A stretch of DNA of 64,000 nt from Pullichristensenella sp963930055 (GCA_963930055.1 CAWVKS010000008.1:124001-188000); one strand, 5' to 3'; counted from the stretch's first letter, positions 7,101 through 15,538 are shown. Made by a program: numbers and translations. The notes: a model not told the origin generated them from the sequence alone.

Positions 7101-7995
7101 TTGCCCGAGAATGTGCAATATCATGCGCGCGGAAACGGGCAACGGCGTCTGCCGCATGGGCGCGGACGCCGTGGTTGCCCGCGCCGCGCCGCATTTTGAC
7201 GAGGAGCCGGTCATCAGCGGGACGCGCGGCTCCGGGGCGGTTTTCTTCTCCGGGTGCGCGCTTCGCTGCCGCTTTTGCCAGAATTACGGCATCTCCCACG
7301 GGGGCTTTGGCCGCCGCGTCAGCGTCGAGGGGATTAAGCATATTTATGCAGACCTCATCGCCCAGGGCGTGCACAACATCAACCTGGTCAACCCCACGCA
7401 TTTTCTCGAGCCCATACTCGCCTCTCTGGAGGGCGGCCTGCCCGTGCCCGTGGTGTGGAACACGGGCGGCTATGAGCGCGCGGAGAGCATCCGCCGCCTG
7501 GACGGGCTGGTGCGCGTGTACCTGCCCGACCTCAAATACCGCTTCGAGGACGCGGCGGGGCGTTATTCCGGGGCGAAGGACTACTTTCTCCACGCCTCCG
7601 CCGCCCTGCGCGAGATGCTGCGGCAGACCGGGCCGGTGCGGCTGGACGACGAGGGCATGATCGTCTCCGGCGTCATCGTCCGCCACCTCATCCTCCCCGG
7701 CCGCGTGGAGGAGAGCAAGGCGGTGCTGGACTGGATCGCCGCCGAGCTGCCCGGCGCGTGGGTGAGCCTGATGGCGCAGTATGTGCCCATGGGCAACGTG
7801 GCCGGCGTGGACCAGCTTGAGCGGCGGCTGACGCAGGAGGAATACGACGAAGTGGTCGATCACCTCTTCGACCTCGGCCTGGAGGACGGCTTTGTGCAGG
7901 AGCTTTCCTCGGCGGAGGAGAAGTACATCCCCGCCTTCGACCTCACCGGCGTGCCCGCGGAATTTGTTTCACGTGAAACAGGGCGCGGCCGATAG
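7081..7995 (+). CDS. Radical SAM protein, PflA-like (COG1313 type)
   Basis: 304 residues. It has an N-terminal cysteine set (CNNCPRMCN, then C at residue 21) and the radical SAM signature CALRCRFCQNY (CxxxCxxC) that binds the 4Fe-4S cluster cleaving S-adenosylmethionine. The NLVNPTHF and VVWNTGGYE segments are typical of the putative pyruvate formate-lyase activating enzyme family. The real substrate is unknown. The ATG lies inside the end of the preceding gene with GGAGGAAG upstream. The last codons (FVSRET) are written by a perfect parS site, so the C-terminus is partly dictated by a DNA-binding sequence. Confidence 0.88.
   Translation: MEYLCNNCPRMCNIMRAETGNGVCRMGADAVVARAAPHFDEEPVISGTRGSGAVFFSGCALRCRFCQNYGISHGGFGRRVSVEGIKHIYADLIAQGVHNINLVNPTHFLEPILASLEGGLPVPVVWNTGGYERAESIRRLDGLVRVYLPDLKYRFEDAAGRYSGAKDYFLHASAALREMLRQTGPVRLDDEGMIVSGVIVRHLILPGRVEESKAVLDWIAAELPGAWVSLMAQYVPMGNVAGVDQLERRLTQEEYDEVVDHLFDLGLEDGFVQELSSAEEKYIPAFDLTGVPAEFVSRETGRGR
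7965..7980. promoter_or_regulatory. parS site 1 (within the radical SAM gene)
   Basis: TGTTTCACGTGAAACA, a perfect 16-bp palindrome identical to the ParB-binding parS consensus used across bacteria. parS sites cluster around oriC. Confidence 0.93.
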
Positions 7996-8036
7996 AAAAA
8001 CGCAAGGGCGGCGCACGCCGCCGGGAGGAATGCCCT

Positions 8037-8843
8037 TTGGAACTTCGCTTTGCGCCGCTGTTCAGCGGCTCCAGCGGCAACAGCCTTTACGTGGGCTGCG
8101 ACGGCGGCCACCTGCTCATCGACGCGGGCGTTTCCTGTGCGCGCGTGGTGGCGGAGCTGCGCCGCTCGGGCGTGGAGCCCTCGCAGCTCTGCGGCGTGCT
8201 GGTCACGCATGAGCACATCGACCACATACGCGGCGTGGGCGTGCTTTCCCGCAAATACGACCTGCCCGTGTTCGCCACGGAGGGTACCTGGGCGGCCATG
8301 GAGGACAAGCTGGGCGGCGTGGCGCTGAAGAACGTGCGCGTGCTGGAGCCGATGCAGGACTTCTACCTCGGCGGCATGAACGTCATGGCCTTCGAGACGC
8401 CGCACGACGCCGCGCAGCCCGTGGGGTATACCATCACGCTGGGCGGCGCGCGCCTCTGCGTGGCCACGGACATAGGCTGTGTGCGCGAGAGCTGGCTGGG
8501 CGTGGCCGAGGGCTCGGACGCGGTGGTGCTGGAATCGAACTACGACCCGGACATGCTGCGCGCCGGCCGCTACCCCTACGCCCTCAAGCAGCGCATACTC
8601 GGCAGGCGCGGCCACCTGGCCAACGACGACGCCGGGCGCGCCGCCGTGGAGCTTGTCCGCCGCGGGGCGCGGCAGATCGTGCTTGGCCACCTGAGCAAGG
8701 AGAACAACTTCCCGGCGCTGGCGGAAAAGTGCTGCGCGCTGGCGCTGGAGGGCGACGGCGTGCGCCTGGGCAGGGACGCCTCCCTCTGCGTGGCCGAGCG
8801 CGACGGCCTCACCGGCATGTTCGCCGTGCGCGCGGGATTTTAG
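8037..8843 (+). CDS. MBL-fold metallo-hydrolase, YycJ/WalJ-like
   Basis: 268 residues from a TTG start with GGGAGGAA 8 bases upstream; the ATG at 8030 is out of frame. The opening ELRFAPLFSGSSGNSLYV matches the N-terminus of YycJ-type proteins. The zinc motif THEHIDH (HxHxDH) is present near residue 58, with further ligands in the ATDIG and LGHLS segments. YycJ-type enzymes are predicted 5'-3' exonucleases linked to mismatch repair and to the WalRK operon in Bacilli. Here no walRK genes are adjacent; the gene stands between two parS sites. Confidence 0.88.
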   Translation: MELRFAPLFSGSSGNSLYVGCDGGHLLIDAGVSCARVVAELRRSGVEPSQLCGVLVTHEHIDHIRGVGVLSRKYDLPVFATEGTWAAMEDKLGGVALKNVRVLEPMQDFYLGGMNVMAFETPHDAAQPVGYTITLGGARLCVATDIGCVRESWLGVAEGSDAVVLESNYDPDMLRAGRYPYALKQRILGRRGHLANDDAGRAAVELVRRGARQIVLGHLSKENNFPALAEKCCALALEGDGVRLGRDASLCVAERDGLTGMFAVRAGF

Positions 8844-8848
8844 GACGC

Positions 8849-8864
8849 TGTTTCACGTGAAACA
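8849..8864. promoter_or_regulatory. parS site 2 (intergenic)
   Basis: TGTTTCACGTGAAACA, perfect palindrome, 6 bases after the YycJ-like stop codon and about 33 bases upstream of the -10 element of the ncRNA candidate. Confidence 0.95.
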
Positions 8865-8893
8865 GGGGACAATGCGCGCGGCCGCCCCACATA

Positions 8894-8902
8894 TGCTATA
8901 TT
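8894..8902 (+). promoter_or_regulatory. Extended -10 promoter of the ncRNA candidate
   Basis: TGCTATATT: an extended -10 element (TGn plus TATATT) without a good -35. It predicts a start near 8909. Confidence 0.5.
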
Positions 8903-8908
8903 ATAGGT

Positions 8909-9102
8909 AGAAACCCCGCCCAAACGGGCGAGGCAGGGCGCTGCCGAAGCCCAAGGACGCGAAGAAAGACGCGATCCAATGAATTTCGGCGGCGGTGTTC
9001 GGTTCCCGCACCGCCTGCGTTCCAGGGCGCCCCTGGATGCAGATCCGCTTCCCTGGCCGCGGCTTTCCCGACGCGCTGCGCGCCCAAACGGGCGGTTTTC
9101 TT
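8909..9102 (+). ncRNA. Structured noncoding RNA candidate, about 195 nt
   Basis: This gene-free stretch has a promoter-like element at its left edge, several GC-rich stems and an intrinsic terminator at its right edge. Stems seen: CGCCC-AAAC-GGGCG (8917-8930), GGCAG/CTGCC (about 8932-8945), GGCGGTG/CACCGCC (about 8989-9014) and CCAGGG/CCCTGG (about 9022-9036). The final hairpin CGCCC-AAAC-GGGCG (9081-9094) is followed by TTTTCTT. The two end hairpins carry the same 14-base sequence and could also pair with each other to close the molecule. It does not match tmRNA, RNase P, SRP or the riboswitch motifs I know. A 6S-like RNA or a leader of the next gene cannot be excluded. Confidence 0.5.
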
Positions 9103-9172
9103 GCGCGCGGGCACGGACGGAACGGGGAGGGCGCGGCCGGGGCGCGCGAACAGCCGGCAGAGCCGGGAAAGG

Positions 9173-10234
9173 ATGGATAGTATGACGCGGATGAGACTTT
9201 CGCGGCGCGCGGGGCTGCTCGTGCCCCTGGCGCTGCTTATCCCCGCGCTGGCGGGGCGGACGCGCGCGGCGGCGGCGCTTGCCGCGGCCTGGGCGCTGGG
9301 GCGGCTGTGCACGCTGTGTGCGGCAGAGGCGTTCCGCGCCGCCGCCGCGCGGGAGGTGTCGCCCCGCCGTGTGCGCGGCGCGTGGACGGGGGCGCTGCTA
9401 GCGACGGCGCTGCTGGCCGCCGCCGCGTATTTCTACGTCCCCGCCGTCTGGGCGTGGCTGAAGGCCTCCCCGGGCGCGCCGGCGGTGTGGCTGCCGCTTT
9501 GGCGCGTGGGGGCGGCGCTGTCCCTCGCCCGGCTCGCCGACGAGCACCTGCGCGCCGCCGGGCAGGGGGAGACGGCGGCGCTGAGCGCCCTTTTGCGCGG
9601 CGCGCTGCTGGCGGCGAGCGCCTTCTGCGGCCCCGACTGGATGGCCGGCGCGGCGGGGCTCGCGGCGCTGGTGGCGCTGGCGCTGGCCTGCGGCGCGGGC
9701 GGAACCCCCTTCGCCATTCCCAACGCCGCCGCCCTCCCCTGTCTGCCCGGCGCGGCGCTGCGGGCGCTCTGTTATACGGTCCCCGCGCTTCTCCTGCTCG
9801 CCGGCCTCTGGCGCCACGGCGCGCAGGGGGCGACGGCGGGCTATCTGCTGGGCGCGGCGCTGCTGGATTGCGCCGCCACGCCCTTCCGCCGCGACCGAAG
9901 CGAGAGCGCGCCGTTGCATATGCTGCTCGCCCTCCCCGCCGCCGCCCTCTGCGCGCTTTCGCCCCTGTCGGCGCAAATCGCCTGCGCCGCCGCGCTGACG
10001 GCCTTTGCCGCGCTGGCCGGCCTGGCGCTGTACGCCGCGCCCTCGCCGCGCCCGCTGCTGACGGGGCTTTTGCTGGCCGCCGCCTGCCTCATGCCGTGGC
10101 TTTTGCCGGCCGTCGCGCCCTTCGCCGCGCCGCTCCTGGCCGCCCTGTCGCTGCTGACGCTCATCCCCGACGCGCGGACAATGCTGCTCGCCCGCCGCGC
10201 CGGCCGCCGCCGCGCCGCGCGAGCGGGGCGCTGA
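9173..10234 (+). CDS. Polytopic membrane protein of unknown function
   Basis: 353 residues from ATG 9173, with GGGAAAGG upstream. Almost the entire sequence is hydrophobic Ala/Leu-rich helices, roughly ten membrane segments, with a basic tail LLARRAGRRRAARAGR. I do not recognise the family: no transporter signature, no charged catalytic residues inside helices. Overall shape could resemble flippase-like or spore stage proteins, but there is no motif to support this. The stop codon TGA is the first base triplet of the TGACAAAG end of a dispersed repeat element. Nothing in the neighbourhood gives a function beyond closeness to parS. Confidence 0.6.
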   Translation: MDSMTRMRLSRRAGLLVPLALLIPALAGRTRAAAALAAAWALGRLCTLCAAEAFRAAAAREVSPRRVRGAWTGALLATALLAAAAYFYVPAVWAWLKASPGAPAVWLPLWRVGAALSLARLADEHLRAAGQGETAALSALLRGALLAASAFCGPDWMAGAAGLAALVALALACGAGGTPFAIPNAAALPCLPGAALRALCYTVPALLLLAGLWRHGAQGATAGYLLGAALLDCAATPFRRDRSESAPLHMLLALPAAALCALSPLSAQIACAAALTAFAALAGLALYAAPSPRPLLTGLLLAAACLMPWLLPAVAPFAAPLLAALSLLTLIPDARTMLLARRAGRRRAARAGR

Positions 10235-10447
10235 CAAAGCCCGCCGCCGCAAAGATCGCCCCGACCGAAGAGGGAACTGAACCAGTAAAATAAAAGTAGA
10301 CACGACCTTTTTGTGTGTCTACTTTTTGTTGACAAGTTCAGACCAGAAAGGGATCGGGGCGATCTTTGCATCCTGCGGCCGCGCAAGCCTCCCGCCGCGC
10401 CGGTTCCCCCGGCTTGCAGGCTTTCGCATGCCTGCCTGTCATCATGC
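10226..10447. repeat. Dispersed inverted-repeat element, copy A
   Basis: It starts with TGACAAAG (10232-10239) and holds a long inverted repeat: GCAAAGATCGCCCCGA (10249-10264) pairs with TCGGGGCGATCTTTGC (10354-10369). Inside is a smaller hairpin GTAGACAC/GTGTCTAC with T5 (10287-10326), which should act as a terminator for the upstream gene. The right part (TGCATCCTGCGG ... GCTTGCAGGCTTTC) matches the element after rplQ. See copies at 41327 and 49586. Confidence 0.7.
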
Positions 10448-10497
10448 GAGGCGCCCGCCGCCGCCCTTGCGGGGGCGCTCCTTGCCCATGCCGGCGT

Positions 10498-10513
10498 TGT
10501 TTCACGTGAAACA
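10498..10513. promoter_or_regulatory. parS site 3 (intergenic)
   Basis: TGTTTCACGTGAAACA, perfect palindrome between the repeat element and the 3' end of the SANT-like gene. It makes three identical sites within 2.6 kb. The rest of 10448-10597 shows no gene. Confidence 0.95.
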
Positions 10514-10597
10514 CACGCCGCGCGCGAAAGCGGCCGCCCGCCCTGTCGTGGGCAGCGCGGCCGCCGCGTATGCGCTTTGGTGCATAAATATTCCTTT

Positions 10598-11341
10598 TTA
10601 CTCCACCGGCAGCAGCGCCTCCAGCGCGCCGACGCGGCCGGACAGCCGCTCGCAGAACTCCGGCAGCGCGCCCTCGCGTTCCGCCTCCGGCGCGGCGAGG
10701 AAGGCCTTGACCTCGTCCACCAGCCCCTGCGCCGCCTCGCAAAGGGCGTCGCCGTTCGCGGGTTGGCCGGAAAACAGGCGCTTTGCCAGCGTTTCAAAGG
10801 CGCGCGCCAGCTCCGCGTCGCCCCGGGCGCGCGCCTCGCCCGTCATCGTCCGGCAGGCCGCGCCCACGTCCGGCCGCGCGCGGTGGTTGACCTGCGGCGT
10901 CTCGCAGGGCACGCCGCGCGCGTTGAGAGACTCCACCATCTTGCGCACGTATTCCGGCCTGCCCTTGATGACGGCGCGGTACTTGTTCTGGTAGCGCAGC
11001 ATCAGGCTGTGGTCGCCGCCGGAGAGCGCCTGCAGGCAGGAGCGCACGCTCTGCCCCTGGGCGCGGGCGGTGAGCACCTGTTCCATCAGCCAGTCCACTT
11101 CCTGCTGTGTAAAAGGCACGAAGCGCGCCGGCCTGCCCGCGCCGCCCTCGCGCTTTTGCACCTGCGCGTAATAGTAGTTGCGGATGCTGTTGGGGCGGCG
11201 GCCGGTCTTTTCGGCGATGCTTTCAAACACCGCCTTGAGCGGCAGGCCCTGTTGCTGCGCCTCGTCCGCCGTTTCCCAAAGAAGCCTGCTCTCCTCGTCG
11301 CTCCATCCCGTGCGCCGCCCGTGCATGATCGCCTGTTCCAT
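10598..11341 (-). CDS. SANT/Myb-like domain protein, RsfA-type putative regulator
   Basis: 247 residues from ATG 11341 (GGAGGGG upstream). The N-terminal part RRTGWSDEESRLLWETADEAQQQGLPLKAVFESIAEKTGRRPNSIRNYYYAQ has the spaced aromatic residues of a SANT/Myb helix-turn-helix. A second related segment (FTQQEVDWLMEQVLTARAQGQSVRSCLQALSGGDHSLMLRYQNKYRAV) follows. The general layout resembles RsfA-type prespore regulators of Bacilli and their clostridial relatives. The C-terminal third is a helical, Glu-rich region ending in leucine-rich heptads, perhaps for dimerisation. A DNA-binding role is inferred; targets are unknown. Confidence 0.65.
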   Translation of the reverse strand: MEQAIMHGRRTGWSDEESRLLWETADEAQQQGLPLKAVFESIAEKTGRRPNSIRNYYYAQVQKREGGAGRPARFVPFTQQEVDWLMEQVLTARAQGQSVRSCLQALSGGDHSLMLRYQNKYRAVIKGRPEYVRKMVESLNARGVPCETPQVNHRARPDVGAACRTMTGEARARGDAELARAFETLAKRLFSGQPANGDALCEAAQGLVDEVKAFLAAPEAEREGALPEFCERLSGRVGALEALLPVE

Positions 11342-11468
11342 ACATTCCCCTCCAGAAGCATGCTGATTTCGTCTGCTATACAGAGTATGCGCAAGCGGTG
11401 ACGGCAATATACGAATTTGGCAATTTTGCGGAAATATTTTTGCAGCGCCCCAAAACCGCCGGCGGGTA

Positions 11469-11477
11469 TGCTATAAT
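11469..11477 (+). promoter_or_regulatory. Extended -10 promoter of the MreB-like gene
   Basis: TGCTATAAT with no clear -35. Start of transcription predicted near 11484, leaving a leader of about 20 bases before the ribosome site GAGGAGGGG. Confidence 0.65.
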
Positions 11478-11502
11478 AGCGGGAGAGCGAGGAGGGGTTT
11501 TT

Positions 11503-12519
11503 ATGCGCTGGGACATCGGCATAGACCTGGGCACGCGCAATGTGCGCATGGCGGCGGGCGCGGGCGGGGCGCTTTCGCAGGCGGCGGCGCTGGCCGTGCG
11601 CGAGGGGGCGGACGCGCCCCTGTGCTTCGGCGACGCGGCCATGGCGCTCTACGGCCGCGAGAGCGCCGGCGTGGAGGTCTGTTTCCCCATCAGCGACGGC
11701 ACGTTGCGCAACGGCGACCACGCCCGCGCGCTGTTTGGCTGGCTTTTCAACATGGCCGGCGGCGCGGGGCGGGCAAAGCGCCTGCGCGCCCTCGTTACCT
11801 GCGCGCCCTTTGCCCGCCCTGTGCAGCAGGACGCGCTTTTGCAGGCGGCGCTGGACGCCGGCTGTGTGGAGGCGGGGCTGATCCGCTCGGACGCGGCCAC
11901 CGCCGTGGGCGCGGGGCTGGCCATTCTGGAACCGGCGGCGTCGCTGCTGGTGGACGTGGGCGCGGGCAAGATCACCGCCACGCTCTTTACCCGCGGCATG
12001 GTGGCGGCCTTTGCCTACCTGCCCTACGGCGTTTCGCGCATCGACGAGCGCCTCGCGCGCCTGTTGCGCACCGAGCGGGGCTTCCTGGTCGGCCCCAAGA
12101 CCGCGGAGGATGTGAAAATCGGCCTTGCCTCGGCGCGCAACGCCGCGCCCGTGCCCATGCGCGCGGCGGGGCTGAACCTGCAAACGCGCCTGCCCATGCT
12201 CTTCGACGTGGAGCCGGAAATGGCCGCGCGCGCCGGCGAGGGCGTTTTGACGGAGCTCCTGGGCATGGTGGCTTCCGTGGTGGACAACGCCCCGGAAGAG
12301 CTGGCCGCGGACCTCAACGACGCCGTATGCGTGCTGGCCGGCGGCGGGGCGCTGCTGCCGGGGCTGGACAAGCGCCTGGGCGACCACCTGGGCATTCCCG
12401 TGCGCGTGGCCGACGCGCCGCTTGCCTGCGCCGGCGCGGGCATGGCGAAGATCATGGAAGCGCCGGAGGACTATGAGCTTCTGATGCTGGAAAAGATGGC
12501 GCGCGGGGCGCGGCACTGA
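11503..12519 (+). CDS. MreB/Mbl-like actin-family protein
   Basis: 338 residues from ATG 11503. The nucleotide-binding motifs of MreB-type actins are visible: phosphate-1 DIGIDLGTRNVRMA at the N-terminus, phosphate-2 LLVDVGAGKITATLF near residue 150, and the adenosine motif VLAGGGALLPGLDKRL near residue 285. Length agrees with MreB (about 335-345). MreB-type filaments guide lateral wall synthesis beneath the membrane. The gene stands alone, not with mreCD, and the sequence is diverged (GTRNVRMA instead of GTANTLVY), so it may be an Mbl/MreBH-like or spore-specific paralogue rather than the main MreB. Confidence 0.85.
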   Translation: MRWDIGIDLGTRNVRMAAGAGGALSQAAALAVREGADAPLCFGDAAMALYGRESAGVEVCFPISDGTLRNGDHARALFGWLFNMAGGAGRAKRLRALVTCAPFARPVQQDALLQAALDAGCVEAGLIRSDAATAVGAGLAILEPAASLLVDVGAGKITATLFTRGMVAAFAYLPYGVSRIDERLARLLRTERGFLVGPKTAEDVKIGLASARNAAPVPMRAAGLNLQTRLPMLFDVEPEMAARAGEGVLTELLGMVASVVDNAPEELAADLNDAVCVLAGGGALLPGLDKRLGDHLGIPVRVADAPLACAGAGMAKIMEAPEDYELLMLEKMARGARH

Positions 12520-12551
12520 ATAATTATACAAACTGTTTGCATAGAGACAAA

Positions 12552-12606
12552 GAAAAAACGCCCCGCCCGCAGGGAAAGGCCTGCGCGGCGGGGCGGTCGT
12601 TTTTTA
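12552..12606. terminator. Bidirectional terminator between the MreB-like gene and recA
   Basis: GCCCCGCC (12560-12567) pairs with GGCGGGGC (12587-12594), with an inner CGCAGG/CCTGCG extension, flanked by A6 and T6. It serves the convergent genes on both sides. Confidence 0.9.
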
Positions 12607-13722
12607 AATCTCGTCCAGGTCGAGGTCGTCCTCGTTTTCCTCGGCTTCTTCCGGCTCGGCCGGTTCGTCGGCGATGCTGCCGGCGGCGCTGCCGCTCAAA
12701 AAGGCGGCGCGAATCTTCGCTTCCAGCGCGTCGAATACATCGGGGTGCTCCTTTAAGTACTTGCGCGCCGCGTCGCGGCCCTGGGCGATGCGCTCGCCGT
12801 TGTAGGAGTAGAACGAGCCGCTCTTTTTGATCAGCTCGCGCTCCACGGCCAGGTCGAGCACCTCGCCCTCGCGGGAGATGCCCTCGCCGTAGAGCATGTC
12901 CACCTGGCAGCTCTTGAAGGGCGGGGCGACCTTGTTTTTGACGATCTTGATCTTCACGCGGTTGCCGATGATCTCCGTGCCGTCCTTGATAGCCTCGCTC
13001 TTGCGGATGTCGATGCGCACGGAGGCGTAGAACTTCAGCGCCTTGCCGCCGGTGGTCACTTCGGGGTTGCCGTAGACCACGCCCACCTTCTCGCGCAGCT
13101 GGTTGATGAAGATGGCGATGGCGTTGGTCTTGCTGATGACGCCCGCCAGTTTGCGCAGCGCCTGGGACATCAGCCGCGCCTGCAGACCCACGTGGCTGTC
13201 GCCCATGTCGCCCTCGATCTCGGCCTTGGGCACCAGCGCCGCCACCGAGTCGATGACCACGATGTCGATGGCGCCGGAGCGCACCAGCGCCTCGCAGATG
13301 TCCAGCGCCTGTTCGCCGTTGTCCGGCTGGGAGACGTAGAGCTCGTCGATGTCCACGCCCAGTTTCTGGGCATAGACGGGGTCAAGCGCGTGTTCCGCGT
13401 CGATAAACGCCGCCGTGCCGCCGGCCTTCTGCGCCTGGGCGACGGCGTGCAGGGCCAGCGTGGTCTTGCCCGAGGATTCCGGGCCGTAGATCTCCACGAT
13501 GCGCCCCTTGGGCAGGCCGCCCACGCCCAGCGCGAAGTCCAGGTTGAGGCAGCCCGTGGGGATGACCTCCACCTGCATGCGGTCGGCCTGGTCGCCCAGC
13601 CGCATCACCGAGCCCTTGCCAAAGTCCTTTTCAATCTTGCCCAGCGCCACTTCCAGGGCGCGCTTGCGCTCGTCGCCGGAAAGGCGGCCTACCGTGCCCT
13701 TGACGCTCTTTTTGTCCGCCAT
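12604..13722 (-). CDS. recA: Recombinase RecA
   Basis: 372 residues. RecA forms ATP-dependent filaments on single-stranded DNA, drives strand exchange and triggers LexA self-cleavage. Walker A GPESSGKTT lies near residue 70, Walker B VVIDSVAAL near 145, and the MAW/L2 region VTTGGKALKFYASVRIDIRK near 215. The C-terminal tail is acidic (EPEEAEENEDDLDLDE), as in other RecA proteins. The gene is monocistronic, with a LexA box and promoter upstream and a strong terminator downstream. Confidence 0.99.
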   Translation of the reverse strand: MADKKSVKGTVGRLSGDERKRALEVALGKIEKDFGKGSVMRLGDQADRMQVEVIPTGCLNLDFALGVGGLPKGRIVEIYGPESSGKTTLALHAVAQAQKAGGTAAFIDAEHALDPVYAQKLGVDIDELYVSQPDNGEQALDICEALVRSGAIDIVVIDSVAALVPKAEIEGDMGDSHVGLQARLMSQALRKLAGVISKTNAIAIFINQLREKVGVVYGNPEVTTGGKALKFYASVRIDIRKSEAIKDGTEIIGNRVKIKIVKNKVAPPFKSCQVDMLYGEGISREGEVLDLAVERELIKKSGSFYSYNGERIAQGRDAARKYLKEHPDVFDALEAKIRAAFLSGSAAGSIADEPAEPEEAEENEDDLDLDEI

Positions 13723-13768
13723 GGTCTATCCTCCGCAAAGGGGCGAAAAACGCCCCGTTTTTTGCATC

Positions 13769-13812
13769 ATTATAGCACGGCGGGCGGGGAAAATCCATCG
13801 AACATAAGTTTA
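13769..13812 (-). promoter_or_regulatory. recA promoter with LexA (SOS) box
   Basis: On the minus strand a TATAAT -10 (13774-13769) with a weak TGGATT -35. Immediately upstream lies CGAACATAAGTTTA (13799-13812), close to the Gram-positive LexA consensus CGAACRNRYGTTYG. Damage induction of recA is therefore likely. The box also lies about 25 bases from the -35 of the divergent kinase gene. Confidence 0.7.
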
Positions 13813-13837
13813 TTTTTCGCCAAAAGCGGGGCGGCGA

Positions 13838-13866
13838 TTGTTTTGACGCCCCGCCGGTGCTATAAT
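13838..13866 (+). promoter_or_regulatory. Promoter of the nucleoside kinase gene
   Basis: TTGTTT (13838-13843), 17 bp, TATAAT (13861-13866) with an extended TGC before the -10. Confidence 0.75.
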
Positions 13867-13903
13867 AGTAAGACCGGGAAAAACGCAAGGGAGGTGCCGC
13901 CGC

Positions 13904-15538
13904 GTGCGCGCCAGTATTGACGGAAGAGTTGTGGAATTTGACCGGGGGACGCCCTGGAAGGCGCTGGTAAAACAGCCGGGCGCGCTGGGCGTGAGCGTGG
14001 GGGGCAACACGCTTTCTTTGAACGCCCCGGCGCTGGACGGCGCGCAGGCGCACGCGCTCACCTATGCCGACGAGGAAGGCCGGCGCATCTACGAGCGCAC
14101 GCTGGAGCTTTTGTTCCTCGCCGCGGCGCAGAAGGTCATCCCCGGCCGCCGCGTGCGTTTCGAACATTCGTTCGGAGACGGTATTTTCGTGCGCCTGCCC
14201 AAGACCACGGTGACGCGCGCGCTGGCGGGGCGCATAGAGCGCGAAATGCGCGACCTGGTGGAAAAGGACATCCCCATCGCCTACACGCAGTGCACCAAGG
14301 AGGAGGCCAACGCCTACTTTGCCGCCACCGGGCAGACGGACAAATTGCGCCTGTTCCAGTATCGCAGGCTCAACACGTTCCACTTCTACGAGCTGGAGGG
14401 CGTGAAGGAGTACTTTTACGGCGAGATGGCGCCTTCCACGGGCTGCGCCGGCGTGTTCCAGCTCAGGCTCTACCTGCCGGGGCTTTTGCTGCGCTGGCCG
14501 GGGGCGGAGACGGAAGGGCTGCGCATGGCGCCGTTCAAGGACATGCCCAAGCTGATGAAAACGTTCGGCGAGACGGGGCGCATGAACGGCGTCCTCGGCT
14601 GCGAAAACGCCGCCGACCTGAACGAGATGATCGAGGGCCACGCCTTCCGCGATTTCATCCGCGTCTGCGAGGCCATCCACGAGCGCAACATAGAGTCCAT
14701 TGCCGACCAGATCGTGCGCTCCGGCGCGCGGGTGGTGCTCATCGCCGGGCCGTCGTCCTCGGGCAAGACCACGTTTGCCCACCGGCTGACCATCGCGCTG
14801 CGGGCGCTGGGGCTAAGGCCGATGAAGCTGTCTTTGGACGACTATTACCGCGACCGCGCCGACCTTCCGCTGGAAGAGGACGGCCGGCCGGACCTCGAGC
14901 GGCTGGACACGCTGGACGTGCCGCTTTTGGACGAGCACCTGGTGCGGCTTTTGCAGGGCGAGGCCGTGGAAGCGCCGGAGTTCGACTTTGTGCGCGGCGT
15001 GCGCGCGGAGAGGACGCACACGCTGAAGGTGGCGGCCGATCAGCCCATCGTCATCGAGGGCATCCACGGGCTGAACGACGAATTGACCGAGTCCGTGCCG
15101 CGGGAGCTCAAGTTCAAGGTCTATGTAAGCGCCCTGACCATGCTCAACCTCGACGACCACAACCGCATCCACACCACCGACGCGCGGCTTCTTCGGCGCA
15201 TCGTGCGCGACTACCAGTTCCGCGGCACCGAGCCGGAGGGCACCATCGCCATGTGGCCGAGCGTGCGGCGCGGCGAGGAGAGGTATATCTTCCCCTATCA
15301 GGAGCAGGCGGACGCCATGTTCAACTCGGCGCTGCCGTATGAGTTGCCGGTCCTGAAAAAATCCGTCTACCCCATGCTCTGCCGCATCGAGCCGCAGAGC
15401 CCGTGCTACACCATGGCGCGGCGGCTGGTGAAGTTTTTGAACTACATCCGCATCTCCGACGCGGAGGACGAAGTGCCCATCAATTCCATCCTCCGCGAGT
15501 TCATCGGCGGCTGTTGCTTCTACCGCGAAAGGGACTGA
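13904..15538 (+). CDS. Nucleoside kinase with threonyl-tRNA-synthetase-like N-terminal domains (uridine kinase-like)
   Basis: 544 residues from a GTG start, with GGGAGGTG upstream. Residues 1-60 look like a TGS domain and about 60-270 like the second additional domain of ThrRS/AlaRS (HSFGDGIFVRLP). The C-terminal half (from about 285) is a P-loop kinase: GPSSSGKTTFAHRL is Walker A, LSLDDYYRDR is the uridine-kinase-type DDYY motif, and IVIEGIHGLND a Walker B region. This fusion is common in Clostridia and is annotated as nucleoside kinase; it probably phosphorylates uridine or cytidine in pyrimidine salvage. The role of the RNA-ligase-like domains is unknown. Confidence 0.9.
   Translation: MRASIDGRVVEFDRGTPWKALVKQPGALGVSVGGNTLSLNAPALDGAQAHALTYADEEGRRIYERTLELLFLAAAQKVIPGRRVRFEHSFGDGIFVRLPKTTVTRALAGRIEREMRDLVEKDIPIAYTQCTKEEANAYFAATGQTDKLRLFQYRRLNTFHFYELEGVKEYFYGEMAPSTGCAGVFQLRLYLPGLLLRWPGAETEGLRMAPFKDMPKLMKTFGETGRMNGVLGCENAADLNEMIEGHAFRDFIRVCEAIHERNIESIADQIVRSGARVVLIAGPSSSGKTTFAHRLTIALRALGLRPMKLSLDDYYRDRADLPLEEDGRPDLERLDTLDVPLLDEHLVRLLQGEAVEAPEFDFVRGVRAERTHTLKVAADQPIVIEGIHGLNDELTESVPRELKFKVYVSALTMLNLDDHNRIHTTDARLLRRIVRDYQFRGTEPEGTIAMWPSVRRGEERYIFPYQEQADAMFNSALPYELPVLKKSVYPMLCRIEPQSPCYTMARRLVKFLNYIRISDAEDEVPINSILREFIGGCCFYRERD

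Noticed and set aside
8909..9102. tmRNA, RNase P RNA or SRP RNA
   Set aside because: No tRNA-like end or tag frame, no conserved RNase P core, no GGAA-type SRP apical loop.
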